The notes under the pieces: generated by a model
Seen by the model: only the letters and a program-made list of their open reading frames with translations
What the model was told of the DNA's origin: nothing
The model's database searches: none
Source of the DNA: Diphasiastrum complanatum
Lineage: Eukaryota > Streptophyta > Lycopodiopsida > Lycopodiales > Lycopodiaceae
Reading direction: 5' to 3'
DNA length: 64,000 bases
NCBI GenBank assembly: GCA_029204225.1
Contig: MU832136.1
Span: 1 to 64,000 of the forward strand
Position numbers and translations under genes: made by a program
Part shown: in pieces, positions 1 to 12,510 of the stretch
Layout: each line of letters begins with the position of its first letter
Position numbering within the stretch: the stretch's first letter is position 1

Positions 1-395
1 CCCATCTTGTGATACCAAACTTGAATAAGATGTGCTTTTGGGTATTGCTAGTATGCATCATTGTTATATTGAAAAATGACGTAGATGCAAGGCAATAAAT
101 CGAACAAATCAAAAAAAAATGGTCAATAACCTAAAAAAATCGACTTAAAAGTGTATGACTTAGGCTATTTTGCAGTCAGAATTTCAATACAGCGTATCAT
201 AATTCATATTACAATCTTCATTACTTTAAATTACTTCCAGTTACATGACAATCAAAATGCGATAGAGTGAAAAAGTCTGCGGAGGAACAAATATCGACAT
301 GAAGACATAACCTAACTTAAAATAAACCAGAGGTTGATCTGAGATATCGATATGGCATACCGAATTCCTTGTTCAATACATTAAGGCCGAGCAAT
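1..395. other. Non-coding flank of the first Copia element
   Basis: No gene is seen. It is AT-rich and contains diverged pieces of the GATACG..CGTATC / GGAATcCcTG repeat that recurs at 6581-6760, for example near 340-380. The bases 391-395 (GCAAT) form the imperfect left target-site duplication of the element that starts at 396. Removing that element would join this stretch to 5503 onward, which carries the same repeat type. Confidence 0.6.
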
Positions 396-1132
396 TATTA
401 AATTCACACGTGTGGACTGACCACGACATGTACTTGTGATCTCCTAAGATGTGTAGATGCACCAAGATCAAGACTAGATTGAGATTCAGATCTATCTTTG
501 ATTCTATGGCAAAAACACACTACTACATGCATTCAATCACTTCCAACTCTCACTCACACATGTGGGAAATATCCAAAAATTATTCTAAGCAAAAACAAGC
601 TGCTCTCCTCGGGTTAGAGAGAGAAAATCATTATGAGCTCTCAGGTAGAGAGAGAAAGCTAGAAAATCACTTACACTCAAAATTCACTCAATCCTCTTAA
701 TCAATTAGATCCAAATGAGAAGTACAGTGATACTAGTACATCCACGAGCTACCACAATGCTTAACTATGATTGGACCACACCTTTGCCACCTCTTACTCC
801 TATTGGACCATTGATCCATTCACCTCTAAATTCTACTGGACCATTTTTAAACAAATCGCAAATTCTATTGGACCCCTCAAGGTTTCCACCTCTAAATCCT
901 ATTGGACCTCTTAAATTTCATCAAACAAAAGTATTACACTTGTCTACACTCTAATTGGCACGAGGTTTAGCCTCTTATTCTATTTTGGCTAAATAGTGGC
1001 ATTACAAGTGAAATGGGGTAATTTGCCATCTATGCCAAATTTGGTCCTATCAACATCCTACACCTAGATGATGGATATAAAGAGCATAAGACCCCTATAT
1101 CTAACATAGATAATCTTTTTCAATTCTTCACA
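396..1132 (-). repeat. 3' LTR of the 396-5497 Copia element
   Basis: This matches 4862-5497 along its whole length but is about 100 bp longer. The extra sequence (about 790-910) is made of short tandem units around CCTATTGGACC, so the length difference probably comes from slippage or deletion between units. The minus-strand start is TGTGAAG and the inner boundary follows a purine-rich ...TTTAGGAG tract. It contains a CACACGTGTG G-box palindrome near its end. Confidence 0.9.
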
Positions 1133-4107
1133 CTCCTAAAAAATTATCTATGAAGATTTAAGCATTGATCTTGATATAACTCCAAGATTAGATCTATGCT
1201 TGATGAAAGCACTTTTGCTCAAAGGCTTGGTGAGTAGATCGGCAATACAAGAGGACTTTGAACTCATCCTTGATGAATCCTTGAGGTTGTTCTATAAGAT
1301 CTCCTCCTCAAGATAACCATTTAGAAAAGCATTGGATACATCTAATTGGAACACCTTCCACCTAAAGAAACAAGGAAGAGAAATAAGAATTCTTATTGTC
1401 ACCATCTTTGCAACAGGTGCAAAGGTCTCCTCATAATCAAGGCCATGGATTTGAGCAAATCCTTTGGCACATAATCTTGCTTTATACTTGTTGATGGTGC
1501 CATCATGATTGTACTTGATCCGATAATACCCACTTGCAACCAATCACATGCTTGTTGGACGGAGGATCCACAAGCTCCCCATGTATTGTTGGTGATCAAT
1601 GCATCATACTCTTGCTTCATGACATCATACCACTCCTTGGTATTGAGTGTCTCTTGTACATTCTTTGGCTCTTCATGAATAGAAAACATAATTAGTGGAA
1701 ATCAAGATCCACTTGTTTGCCTTTGTCAACATATGAGAGCCTCTTAGGCTCAGATCTATCTCTCATGGATCTTCTTGTGAGAAAATCCGAGGAGAGTTTT
1801 TCTTCAATTCTCGACCCCATCACAACATAATTGTCTTCAAAATCAATAATAGGTGATGCATCCGTAGACTTCTTGATCTCGGCCTCTTTAAAAGATGAAT
1901 GTTGATCTTCATGAAAGACAACATCTCTACTTTCAATAACTTGAGAAGTAGAGAGTACAAAGACTCTATAGGCCTTTTTTGGTGGATGAGTATCCAACCA
2001 TGATCCCTTTGCATGCACTAGAATCTTCCTTCTTCCTTGTTTCCAAGGGAATATGGGCAAAGCATATGCATCCAAAAATTCTAAGGTGATCAACCTTAGA
2101 ATTCTTCAAATATAAGATTTCATATGGTGACTTTCCTCCAAGAGCTATATGTGAGAGCCTATTGCAAAGATAATTTGCACAATTAATGGCTTCTCCCCAA
2201 AAATCTTTGGGCAAAGATGTCTCAATTCTCATAGATTTTGCACATTCACATAGAGATCTATTATTTCTCTCGGCCCACTCCATTTTGAGATGGAGAATAG
2301 GCACAAGAGAACTCTCTTTTGATGCCTTCAAGCTCACAAAAATCATAAGATTTATTGGAGATATGTTCATCATCTCCATCACATCTAAGAGCTTTAATCT
2401 TGAATGAGAATTGCTTCTCTACATAAGCTTTGAAAATAAGGAAATGATCAAACACCATAGATTTAGAAGCAAGAAGATATCTCCAAGTGAATCTTGTAAA
2501 ATCATCAATGAAAGTAACAAAACAAGTGGCTCATCCCTTGCTTATAGTTGATGAGAAATGCACATCCAAGTGGATTAACTCCAAAGGATGCTTGCTTTTG
2601 ATTGAAGATCTTGTAAATGGCTTTTTTGTGAGATTTAGCAATAGCACAAGCCTCACAAGACTTGATCTTCTTGGAGAATGACTTTGGCAAGCCAATAGCT
2701 TTGGATTCTTTGATCATAGAGAGCATGGATTTGTAGTTGGGATGTCCCAACCTCCTATGCCATAATTCCTCCATAGAGAGCTTGTTCACAAGAGCAACAT
2801 TACAAGCATTCACATACTCATTTGGATCTAGTTTATAGATGCCACCAAATCTAGATCCTAATGCAAGTATCTCATCATTCTTCTTGATAGTGCAAGTATC
2901 AACATTGAATTCTACATCAAGGCCATTATCAAGCAATTGGCCAACACTAATAAGATTCTTGGTAAGCTTAGGTACATAAAGAACTCTAGAGAGAGAAAGA
3001 ACTTTAGAGGATGCAAGCTTCAAGGGAATGTTCCCTATGCCTTCAATAGGACATTCAAAATCATTTGCAGTGTATATTGATTTCTTCACTCCATCATAAG
3101 GTACAATAGAAGAGAAAGAGTCCTTGGAGCTACACATATGTGAAGAGGCTCCACTATCAATATACCATAGGCCGTCCTTCTTGAAAGGAGTAGATGAGAA
3201 ACTAGAGACCATAAGAGATCCCTCTCCATCACTTGCAATAGTGTCTTCCTTCTCATTGGTAATATTGGCTTGCTTGAGTTGATTCTTCTTTTTGAAGCAA
3301 TTGGTGGCATAATGACCTTTCTTGCCACAATAAAAGCACTTGATCTTCTTCTTCTTCTTGAGCTTGGATGATGAAGCATTAGAGGAATCATCTTTGTCTT
3401 TGGATTTGGCTTTGTCCTTTCTTGAGGGTTGTTGATATTGGTTCTTGCTCCTCCCTTTGTGCTTGTCCTTGGCAAAGAGGGCTTTGCCATCATTATGAGT
3501 GAGAGAAAGCTTGTCCATCCTCAAGAGCTTGTACTCTTGTCTTGATTCTTTAAAAATTAGCACACTTTGGAGAGCCTCCAAACTTTGTAGCTCCTCCTTA
3601 ATGGCATAGGATTGGACAAGGTTATCGAATTCACTTCTCAAGCCATTGAGAATGACTTGAACTAGCTCATTTTAATTGATGGAATCACCAATGCAAGCAA
3701 GCTCTCTATGAATATCTTTTACTCTCAATGGCATAACTAGATGCACTCTCATCACTCTTTTGTCTACTTTGGAAGACTTGATTTCTAAGAGTGAGGATCC
3801 TAGAGATGTTCTTAGCCTCATAGATAGTCTTGAGACAATCCCAAGCTTCTTTGGTTGTTGTACAAGTACCTATCTCCCTCAATATCTCATTAGAGACATT
3901 CATCTTAATGTAGTGAAGGGCCATCCTAGCTCTCTTTCTGTATTTTTGAACCTCTTGAAGAACTGGTGGTTCATCTTCGAGGCCAAAAACTATGTCCATC
4001 ACATCTTGAAGGATCAAGATGGATTGCATCCTCATCTTCCAAATTGAATAGTTTGAAGTGGACAATCTCTCACTTGTTTCCAACAAAGATAAACTCATTG
4101 AAGACAT
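1133..4107 (-). pseudogene. Copia gag-pol relic (gag, zinc knuckle, protease, integrase, RT start, RNase H end)
   Basis: Read on the minus strand. 4107-3706 encodes the Gag N-terminal domain (SNYSIWKMRMQS, LTLRNQVF). 3641-2505 encodes the knuckle CFYCGKKGHYATNC, the aspartic protease motif DSGASSHM and the GAG-pre-integrase motif LWHRRLGHPNYKSM. Integrase fragments follow in shifted frames to about 1966 (RCDGDDEH, YSPSQNGV). 1692-1290 covers the linker and RT start (KARLCAKGFAQ, ETFAPVAKMV, DVSNAFLNG). After LEEEIL the sequence jumps within about 60 bp to the RNase H tail (SSCIADLLTKP, FIKHRSNLG) at about 1150-1240. Several frameshifts and stops break the frame. The large deletion and the frameshifts make this clearly non-functional. 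Confidence 0.9.
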
Positions 4108-4849
4108 TTAAAGTGAAGAAAACTCAATGATGAACAATAAATGCTGCTACACACTCTTAATAGGATCCAATAATGAAGTGCTATCTCCTCATATAAAAGA
4201 TCTTGCAACTATTTGTGAATTGATTCTCACTAGCTACTCAAATCTCTCTAAAACAAGATCTATTTCACATCAAATGGTGGACTATAGACAAAGTTAGGAT
4301 CATTTACTCTTAGCACGTGTGAAATACACTAAGTAACCAAATTTGACTCAAACTCAATGATATTGCATGAAATAAATTGGCTATGATCTTAAAACAATGT
4401 CTAGATCACTTATAGATGAGATTGGTAACCATACAACTGTGAACAAAGATCAAACAAGCAATCTCTTTACTAAACCAAATGTGTCCACCCAGGTCTAGGT
4501 GCCCTACCTAACTCTCTTCAAAAGCTTATAACTTTTGATTGGCTCAACCAAATGGAATGAAACTGATTGCATCAAAACCAGACAAAAATAGCTTCAAAAC
4601 AATCTATCAACCAAGATAAATGCGTCAAGCATGAGAGAGAACTGTCAATCTGAAATAGGATGTTCCTCACACGTGTCTGAGCACCTGATTCCATACAGTA
4701 CTAGGTCAGACCCAATTAATGCCCTATTGATCTCTTTTGATCCAAAATTAGACAATATAGCTAGGAAAATGGATTTTGACAATTTCTAGCTCAAGATTGA
4801 TGAAAAGTTTTCACTTAAATGGATCAAAATGCATGGTAACCTTGGGTAG
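4108..4849 (-). other. Untranslated leader of the 396-5497 Copia element
   Basis: About 740 bp lie between the gag ATG (4107, minus) and the primer-binding site. No ORF of note is present. Such long leaders recur in the other Copia elements of this window. Confidence 0.7.
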
Positions 4850-4861
4850 GCTCTGATACCA
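4850..4861 (-). promoter_or_regulatory. Copia primer-binding site
   Basis: The minus strand reads TGGTATCAGAGC, the initiator-tRNA-Met-type primer site of plant Copia elements. It directly adjoins the 5' LTR edge at 4862. Confidence 0.92.
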
Positions 4862-5497
4862 TATTAAATTCACACGTGTGGACTGACCACGACATGTACT
4901 TGTGATCTCCTAAGATGTGTAGATGCACCAAGATCAAGACTAGATTGAGATTCAAAATCTATCTTTGATTCTATGGCAAAAACACACTACTAAATGCATT
5001 CAATCACTTCCAACTCTCACTCACACGTGTGGGAAGTATTCAAAAATTATTCTAAGTAAAAACAAGTTGTTCTCCTTGGGTAGAGAGAGAAAATCATCAT
5101 GAGCTCTCGGGCAGAGAGAGAAAACTAGAAAATCACTTACACTCAAAATCCACTCAATCTCTTAGTCAATTATATCCAAATGAGAAGTACAATGATACTA
5201 GTAGATCCACGAGCTACCACAATGCTTAACTATGATTGGACCACACTTTTGCCATTTCTTAATCCTATTGAACCTCTTAAATTTCATCAAACAAAAATAT
5301 TACACTTGTCTACACTCTAATTGGCACGAGTTTAGCCTCTTACTCTATTTTGGCTAAATAGTGGCATTACAAGTGGAAATGGGTAATTTGCCATCTATGC
5401 CAAATTTGGTCCTATCAACATCCTACACCTAGATGATGGATATAAAGAGCATAAGACCCCTATATCTAACATAGATAATCTTTTTTAATTCTTCACA
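4862..5497 (-). repeat. 5' LTR of the 396-5497 Copia element
   Basis: This 636-bp copy matches 396-1132 apart from the shorter CCTATTGGACC tract. It ends on the plus strand at ...CTTCACA, followed by ACAAT (5498-5502), the right target-site duplication. Confidence 0.9.
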
Positions 5498-5502
5498 ACA
5501 AT

Positions 5503-6580
5503 GGCATACATATAAAGAAGCGTACATGTAAGGGTGCTATTCAAGCTTCATGAACTTAAAAAGAAACCTAAACAAGCATAGAAACATACATTTTGAACTA
5601 AAATAAGATTTATTAGGAAAACTGTTATGATTATTTTATTAGGCAAAGTGTCATTCTTCCTACTCTCATTATGACTAATTTTTCATTCTAATACTCTCGT
5701 TTTCATTCCTCGTGAGGGAAAATTTTCTTTTTTCTATGTTCTTTTTTTATGTTGGGGTCGGTGTTGCACCATATCTTACTCTTTAGATGGAACAATTCTC
5801 ATAGCATCAATGTGGCTCTAAATAGCTGGCAGGTAACAATGATTGCTACATCAAGTTTTCAATAATTTTCTGTAGGTATAAGTCTTGAATCTCAATAGAA
5901 CAAATCTGATTTGAAAGAGCAATTTTTTGCAAACCTATAGTAGATTTGGCAGCTTCTGTAGTGATTGTTTGATAGGTAGAGGTAGCGCCAACAGACCGCA
6001 AGGCAAAAAATAACACTTTTTTGGCAAATAAACGACTGGTTGTCAGTGATGCACCAGGACAGATTGTTGGCAGCCAGTCATGCCTTCAATTGCAAATTCT
6101 TCTTCTGGCAAATCCGCTTCAACCCACAATGAGATGACTACCACAATGGCTGCCACGAGTTTGAACAGAGATGAGGTAGCTTGAACATGTGCTTAAAATT
6201 CTCTGAAGCTGTTTGAATCGATTTAGAACTGCGATGAGGGTGTTTGAATAGAGTTTGAACAACGATGAGGGTTCTTCAAAAAGCGTGCTTGAAGAGCTGC
6301 TGTAACAAACATGAGGGTTCTTAAACGAGTGAGCTTGAAGAACTACTTGAAAAGCGCAGATGAACAGGTGAACAGTCGCTCGAACAGATGAACAGCTGTT
6401 AAGCTGACTAGCGCAGATGAAAAGGTGCGCAAGCTTGCTTGAAGAAGCTATCTTGTGCTTTTCTAGTTAGGTTGAGCAGGGATGAACAGATGAACCGGTG
6501 TTGAGATGAGTAAGGAAGGTGAACAGGTGCGCAGGAGGGTGCTTGAAGAAACAAGCTTTTTCTTTTGTACGATGGTTGAA
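5503..6580. other. Gene-free stretch with degenerate GAACAGGTG / GCTTGAAGA repeats
   Basis: No gene is recognised. From about 6150 the sequence repeats short units such as GATGAACAG, GATGAGGGTTCTT and GCTTGAAGA in irregular order, as if built by repeated local duplication. The small minus-strand frame here (about 6408-6602) is a by-product of these units. Confidence 0.5.
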
Positions 6581-6613
6581 CAGGGATTTCGATACGGCGC
6601 ATCGGAATCCCTG
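6581..6613. repeat. 33-bp imperfect palindrome
   Basis: The arms are CAGGGATTTCGATACG and the matching right half ending ATCGGAATCCCTG. They pair along nearly the whole length with two mismatches. The same core recurs at 6733-6755 and in decayed form near 340-370 and 6890, so it belongs to a dispersed repeat. Confidence 0.75.
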
Positions 6614-6645
6614 TTATAAATAGTTAAGAAACCTTCACTAAAATT

Positions 6646-6669
6646 CCCCCCCCCCCCCCCCCCCCCCCC
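6646..6669. repeat. Run of 24 C
   Basis: An uninterrupted C homopolymer follows ACTAAAATT. Its exact length should be treated as uncertain because such runs are prone to sequencing and assembly error. Confidence 0.9.
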
Positions 6670-6732
6670 TCTCTTGTTTCAAAAAGTTAAATTGCTTAAC
6701 TTACATGCCCCACAGAGCTAGCTTGAAGAGAA

Positions 6733-6755
6733 ATTCCGATACGTCGTATCGGAAT
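6733..6755. repeat. Perfect 11-bp-arm palindrome
   Basis: ATTCCGATACG and CGTATCGGAAT flank a single central base. This is the same repeat family as 6581-6613 and is again followed by CCCTG. Confidence 0.8.
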
Positions 6756-6769
6756 CCCTGCTTCAAATA

Positions 6770-7130
6770 CATATTGTAGCTTTACTTAACCTGAATCTTA
6801 ATACTATGTATCAAAATTTAGGTTAACACTGCCATAAAGTTGAAATCCTTAGGAATGAAATGAAAACATGTACATGATTGCTTGATACAGTGTATCGAAT
6901 TGACGGATTGAGAGCTAAAATATATTATTACAAAGAAATTAGCAATTATTTGGTTCAAAATTATATCAGCCATTCAAAAAAAGATAAAAAAAAAAACATC
7001 TAAAGATTCTTTCTAAGAAACGTACATTTGTAAGAGAGATGCTGAAAGACACACCTTTGATATCCAAGTATGACCATGCAAAAACATGGCGATACCTTTG
7101 AAGCAGTTTCTCTAATGCTCTATGCTACTC
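6770..7130. other. Gene-free AT-rich stretch
   Basis: Nothing coding was recognised. A weak GATACAGTGTATCGAAT palindrome near 6890 is another relic of the GATACG repeat. Confidence 0.5.
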
Positions 7131-7139
7131 TCGATTAAG

Positions 7140-9380
7140 TTGGGCTCCTATATGGACAATTTTGTCCTCATCTTCCTCTGGATCCTTCAAATTCAACATG
7201 ACTGTTAGGGCTGGTCCATCAAAGGGGCATCCCCCTGTGGTTCACGTTGGGCTTGGGTAGCTGAATAGTAACATCCTCAATTGTATAGTCCTTGAAGTAT
7301 TGTGCCATGTCGGGGCCTTCTGGTGCATAAGGCACTTTAGGCTTGATTTTCCTCACGGATAAGACGTTGTGGAAGTGCTCCCACATACTCTAAAATAGCC
7401 ATGTCAGAAATTTCTTCCAGGTCATAGGATAGATGAGATTGTCAGATGTTTTCTTCATCTACATACAACGAAACTGATTCATTAGTGGGCAGCCAAAAGC
7501 AACGTTTAACAACTCATCATTGTGCGGGAGAATTTCAATGAATCGAACATTGAAGATGAGAGTATCCAAAGTGATTGATGGTTCACCTGGCCCGTCTTTG
7601 TTATCTAAACTACAAGTATTTAAGGAACAGTATTTTGCATTAACACAATCAATCGTTGCTAAACTATGACTCTAGTTGATGATATCAGTAGGTTGCATGT
7701 AGTGACCCATTTCTTGAGTTTCACGGTATTGTCCCAATAGGAATTCAGTAGTGGAAGATCCATCATCTATTACACGTGTAGGTTTGATCTTTCCTACAGA
7801 ATCGATGGTCATCGACTAGTCTTGATTGTTATACGTGACTCATCCCTTATTCTTGTTGTGTACTACACGGACATTAGAAAGCCAAGGACGATTGAGCAAG
7901 AGTTCATAAGAGTAGACGTTATTGTTTTAAATTTCCAAAACATCCAAGTCAAGTGTAAATTTCAACCCAACGATTTTGAGCAATACGCGTGGTATCACAC
8001 CTTGTGGTCGAGCAACACTTTGATTGGCCATTCGAAGTTGACAATTCAGCCTATTCAAACGATCTTGTAGTCCCCATTCTTTCATGAGTGAAGTAAATAT
8101 GATATTGACTCTAGTCCCCCATCCTGTATAGCAGATACTGCTCGTGAGTTTGCATGGGTGGTTGGAAGCCTAATGTTTCCTTGCTCGCTAAATGGGTTTG
8201 TGAGTTGTATGGTGACTTCAGGAAGTTCAGGGGCTAAGGCGTGAGTCTTGTCCATGGTGCCTAACTCATGCCTCCATTTTCCAATGTATTTCCACAACAC
8301 ACATAAGGACAAAGTGACATTGGCCTGGAGTAGGTCTCCCCATACTAAGCGCCTTCTATCGCAGAATCTTCCAAAGTGGGTCGTATAGGTTGTGAAGTAA
8401 GGTGTGTCTCATTATCAGCGTCGTGCGGCTATTTCTGAAACTCATCTTGGAGTTTAATTTGCTTGGTAGGATTAGGATAGACTAAGAGAGTGGAGTTCTC
8501 ACTGGGTATGGTCACTGGATCATCAGGTCGTCTATCTGTTTTGCGGTTGGCTGTTCTGTGAGCTCTAGTCATGACCATAACTAGTAAGGTCTCGACCTAA
8601 ACTGAACGGACTGGGACAAAAGGTTTAGGTGGATTTGGGTAGTCTTTCGTATGGTGCTCGATTCCATAGTTATCACATATGGGGTGGGAATTTGAGCTTA
8701 TCAGAAAAACGGATGCTAAGATGTCTGCCAACACAAACAAAACAACTCCTCAAGGGAGACATGGGTTGTGCTGCATAACTTAGTTGTGGAGCTACATAGT
8801 ACGGCTGGTTTGGATTGTAAGCTACAGCTATGGCATCATATTGGTATGTCATGTCCACTTGATAGCTAGCATCTTGGGTTGAAGATATCTAGCTAGATCA
8901 ACATAGTCAGGATCAACATAGTGAGCAGGTGCTAGTGGTTGAGGTTGATTTACTACATAAGGCTGTCTAGGCTGGAATTGATGTGGTCCTGGAGGTCATC
9001 GCTAGAATTGTCCTCATGGTTTAGGGTCTGTTGAGAATTGTAAGGTGGTGGACCAGGGGGGCGATATTGCCTATACATTGGTCTTGCATTTTGCGAGAAA
9101 TATGTTTTCACACGTTGGTAGTATGGTTTTGGAAACATATAGGACAGGACAACACATTCTCTCAGGAAGGATAGATCTTTTCAACCATATCTCTAAGCAC
9201 TTTTTGGAAATCAACGGTAAGCTTATCCATTTGGGCTTGTTGAGTTTTTTGCCAAGTATCCATGTGGTATAGCAAATCAATGGAATTAGAACTAGAGGTG
9301 TGCTCAAGGTGTGAATCAGTTTTAACAAGAGCTTTTCCCTTGCAATCATGATGATCATAGTCATCATCGGATCCTTCATC
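7140..9380 (-). pseudogene. Decayed Ty3/Gypsy gag-protease remnant, minus strand
   Basis: Read right to left on the minus strand. 9270-8950 gives a Gag C-terminal-like stretch (QMDKLTVDFQKVLRDM, YRPPGPPPYN). Near 8690-8650 a CDNYGIEHHTKDYP segment looks like a CCHC zinc knuckle that has lost two cysteines. 8310-8090 and 8070-7820 form a retroviral-type aspartic protease in two frames: a DGG active-site-like triplet, then LRMANQSVARPQG and ELLLNRPWLSNVRVVH, which fits the plant Gypsy protease pattern. 7440-7260 (HFHNVLSVRKIKPKVPYAP) is probably the linker toward RT. Stops and frameshifts are frequent. No LTRs were found. It is a very old fragment, cut off near 7100 and about 9400. Confidence 0.72.
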
Positions 9381-9449
9381 TTACTCTGTAATGGCGTGAT
9401 CCATTACTTCTTTCAGCTAGTTGTATGAGTTGGCTGACTCTTCTGATAG

Positions 9450-12400
9450 ATTTAGGTAGCGAGTGCCAAATTCATGGAGTTGGTGTAGTGCCTATTCAAT
9501 TTCCTAATGGACATGTGAAGGTAATTGAAAATGTGTTGTATGTTCCTAGTCTTCAGAAGAGTCTTTTATCTGTTGGTACAATGACAGATCATAAGTTGAA
9601 GGTGAAGTTCAACAACAAGAAATGCCAGATCAAGGATGTGAAACGGGGTTTCAAGGTGACCATTGATGGCTTTAGGAATAACACTTGTGGTTTGTACAAG
9701 TTAAATGTCGTTGTTACGAAGTGCAATGTGTTAGCATCTACATCTATATCACAAAGTAATTTATGGCATAGACGTATGGGGCATTTGAACTTCAAGAGCT
9801 TGAGGCTACTTCATAAGCTCAAGATGGTAACAGGTCTATCTAGTTTGGATGACAATAAAGAGTCCATTTGCAAGGAGTGTGTGCTATGCAAGTTACACAG
9901 GAAGAAGTTCAACAAAGAAGGAGCAACAAGGGCAAAATGAGTGCTTAAGTTGATACACTCTGACCTATGTGGGCCAATCAAGGTAAAGTCTATTGGTAAA
10001 GCATTTTATTTGCTAACCTTCATTGATGATTACTCATGAAAGACCTGGATCTACATTGTTAAGCAGAATTCTAACACATTTGGATGCTTCAAAAGCTTCA
10101 AAGCATTGGTTGAAAATCAGTCAGGTGCTAAGATCAAGGTACTCAGGCAGATCATGGTGGGAGTATCGTTCCACAGATTTTATTGATTTTTGCAAGGATC
10201 ATAGCATTAAACATGAGTTTGCACATGTTGATACACCTCAACAAAATGGAGTAGCTAAAAGGAAGAATCATACCATTGTCAAAGTAGCTAGGGCAATGAT
10301 GACACATATGGGAGTTACTGATTCTTTATGGGGTGAAGCTGTCAAAATTGCTTGCAAAATAGAAGCCCAACAGTTGCTATACATAATCGCACACCCGAGG
10401 AGGCATTCACTGGTAAGAAGCCTAAGATGGATTTGGATGCTGAGTGTATGTTCACATACCTAAGAGCGAGAGAGACAAAATGTAGGTAAAGGCCTTGAAG
10501 TGCATTTTTATAGGTTATGATGAACAAACCAAGGGATATAGAAGTTATGATTTAGATGGGCTACATGTCCACATAAGTTGTGATGTCTTATTTGATGAAA
10601 TCCATAGATTTGGGGATGAAGAAAAGGATAATGATCAGCTATGTAAGCTTTTAAAAGAGGATGAAGTAGTTCCACCACCACAGGAAGATCATGATGATGA
10701 TGATGAGGGATGTGGTACTCCTCCCACCATAGAGACGAGATGGAGAGTGAGAAACAAATCTATTGGATCAGAAAAGACTGAGGTAGTAGGTGACAAAAGG
10801 AATAAGCAAGATGCACCATGGGATTCCTATTCACCTCGTAGCAGATCACCTCAACGTAAGTTACCTAAATGGTATACTAAACTCATGAGTGACAAGGAAG
10901 GGGAAATTGCCGAGTCTAGTAAGGAGGGAGAGTTGGGGCATTCCACAAGAGAGAGGAAGGAACCTGACAGGTTTCAGGTAAATCTTGCACTTATGAGTGA
11001 TATTATTTCATCTACTGAACCCTCTTGCTTTAAGGAGGCCAAAAATTAGGAGATATGGCAAAAAGCAATGCAGGAGGAGATTGATTTCATCAAACACCAT
11101 GACACATGGGAGACAAAGTACAATGTTGATGGAACTATTGCAAAACACAAAGCAAGGCTTGTAGTGAAAGGCTATGCGCAAAGTAAGGGCATTGACTACG
11201 AAGAGACCTTCGCTCCTGTGGCCAAGTGGAATACACTTCGCATGGTGATTGCTTTGGTAGCACTATTTGGATGGAATCTACACCAGATGGACATAAAGTC
11301 CGCGTTCTTGAATGGTAAGCTTGAAGAAGAAGTGTACATGGAACAACCTAGTGTCTTTGTGGGACATGGCATGGAAGACAAAGTATGTAAGCTGAAGAAA
11401 GCCTTGTATGGATTGAAGCAAGCACCACGTGCTTGGTATAACCACTTTGATGAGCATCTCCTATCTAGAGGTTTGACATGCACTTCTTCAAATTTCAATC
11501 TTTACTACTTTGCTCGTGACTCTAGTATCACACTGACTGTGCTGTACATAGAAGACCTCATAATCACGGGAAATGATGATGATTTGATTGGTGCAATCAA
11601 GAAGGACTTATCTTCTAGTTTTGATATGACTCATCTTGGCTTGATGCACTATTGTTTGGGAGTGGAAGTATGGCAAAGTTGCAGTTGGCATCGCACTAAC
11701 ACAAACAAAGTATGTGAATGAGATTTTAAAGCATTTCAAAATGTGTGATAACAAGCCAGTATCCACACCTGTGGAGGTTGGTAAGAAACTATCTAACCAG
11801 GATGAGAGTGCACTGGTTGATGCCACTTTATTTCGTCAATTAGTCGGTTCGCTAATTTATCTCACAACTACTCGTCCTGACATAAGTTATGTTGTAAGCA
11901 TTGTAAGTCAATTCATATCTACTCCTAGAGAAATTCACTGGAAAGCAGCGAAGATAATTCTTCGTTATGTGAAGGGCACATTAACCCATGGATTGTTGTA
12001 TGAGAGGCAGCATAGTTTACCAGTTTTACAGGGCTTTGTTGATTCATACTGGGCAAGTTGTATTGATGATAGGAGATCTACCACAGGTTATGTATTTCAT
12101 ATTGATAATGGTATATTTTCTTGGTCAAGTAAGAAACAAGACACAGTTGATCTTTCTACTACATAAGCAGAATACAAAGTACTATGTTCAGCCACGGAGG
12201 AAGTAGTTTGGCTAAGAAGAATGTTAGGAGACATTGGAATTCCGCAGAATAAGCCTATTGTGATCAGATGTGACAGCCAGAGCGCTATACAACTAGCTAA
12301 AAATCCTGTATTTCATGGACGCACGAAACATATAGAAATAAAGTATCATTTCATTAGAGAGAAATTGTTATCTAATGAAATAGATGTAGTGCATTGTAAG

Positions 12401-12468
12401 GCAGAGAATCAGTTAGCTGATATATCCACTAAACATATAAGTACTGATAAGTTTGAGTTTTTTAGATA
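9450..12468 (+). pseudogene. Copia pol relic (protease end, integrase, RT, RNase H)
   Basis: 9450-9940 encodes the protease end and GAG-pre-integrase (VLYVPSLQKSLLSVG, LWHRRMGHLNFKSL, CKECVLCKLHRKKF). 9945-10460 is integrase core in broken frames (TPQQNGVAKRKN). 10495-11049 is the acidic/basic linker. 11068-11721 is RT (KARLVVKGYAQ, DIKSAFLNG, YGLKQAPRAWY), where the catalytic YVDD box reads YIED. The usual residues between HDTWE and KYNVDG are missing, so a short in-frame deletion is likely. 11714-12166 and 12221-12469 cover the end of RT and RNase H (TTRPDISYVV, CDSQSAIQLAKNP, GRTKHIEIKYHFI). Stops near 9940, 10460, 11050 and 12165 show loss of function. Confidence 0.88.
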
Positions 12469-12510
12469 GAATCTCTTTGTAATAAAGATAAACTAGGGCT
12501 TAAGGGAGAG

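Larger units (their letters stand above)
396..5497 (-). mobile_element. Ty1/Copia LTR retrotransposon, internally deleted, minus strand
   Basis: Two direct long terminal repeats flank a gag-pol relic read on the minus strand. On that strand each LTR starts TGTGAAGAAT. The primer-binding site TGGTATCAGAGC directly abuts the inner edge of the right LTR. The flanks GCAAT and ACAAT look like a 5-bp target duplication with one change. Gag, zinc knuckle, protease and integrase pieces lie in the expected Copia order. RT stops soon after its start and is joined directly to the last part of RNase H, so about 1 kb of pol is missing. The element therefore cannot move by itself. Nearly complete LTRs suggest moderate age. 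Confidence 0.92.

Noticed and set aside
1966-2407. Plus-strand ORFs inside the first Copia element
   Set aside because: They are shadows of the minus-strand integrase frames.
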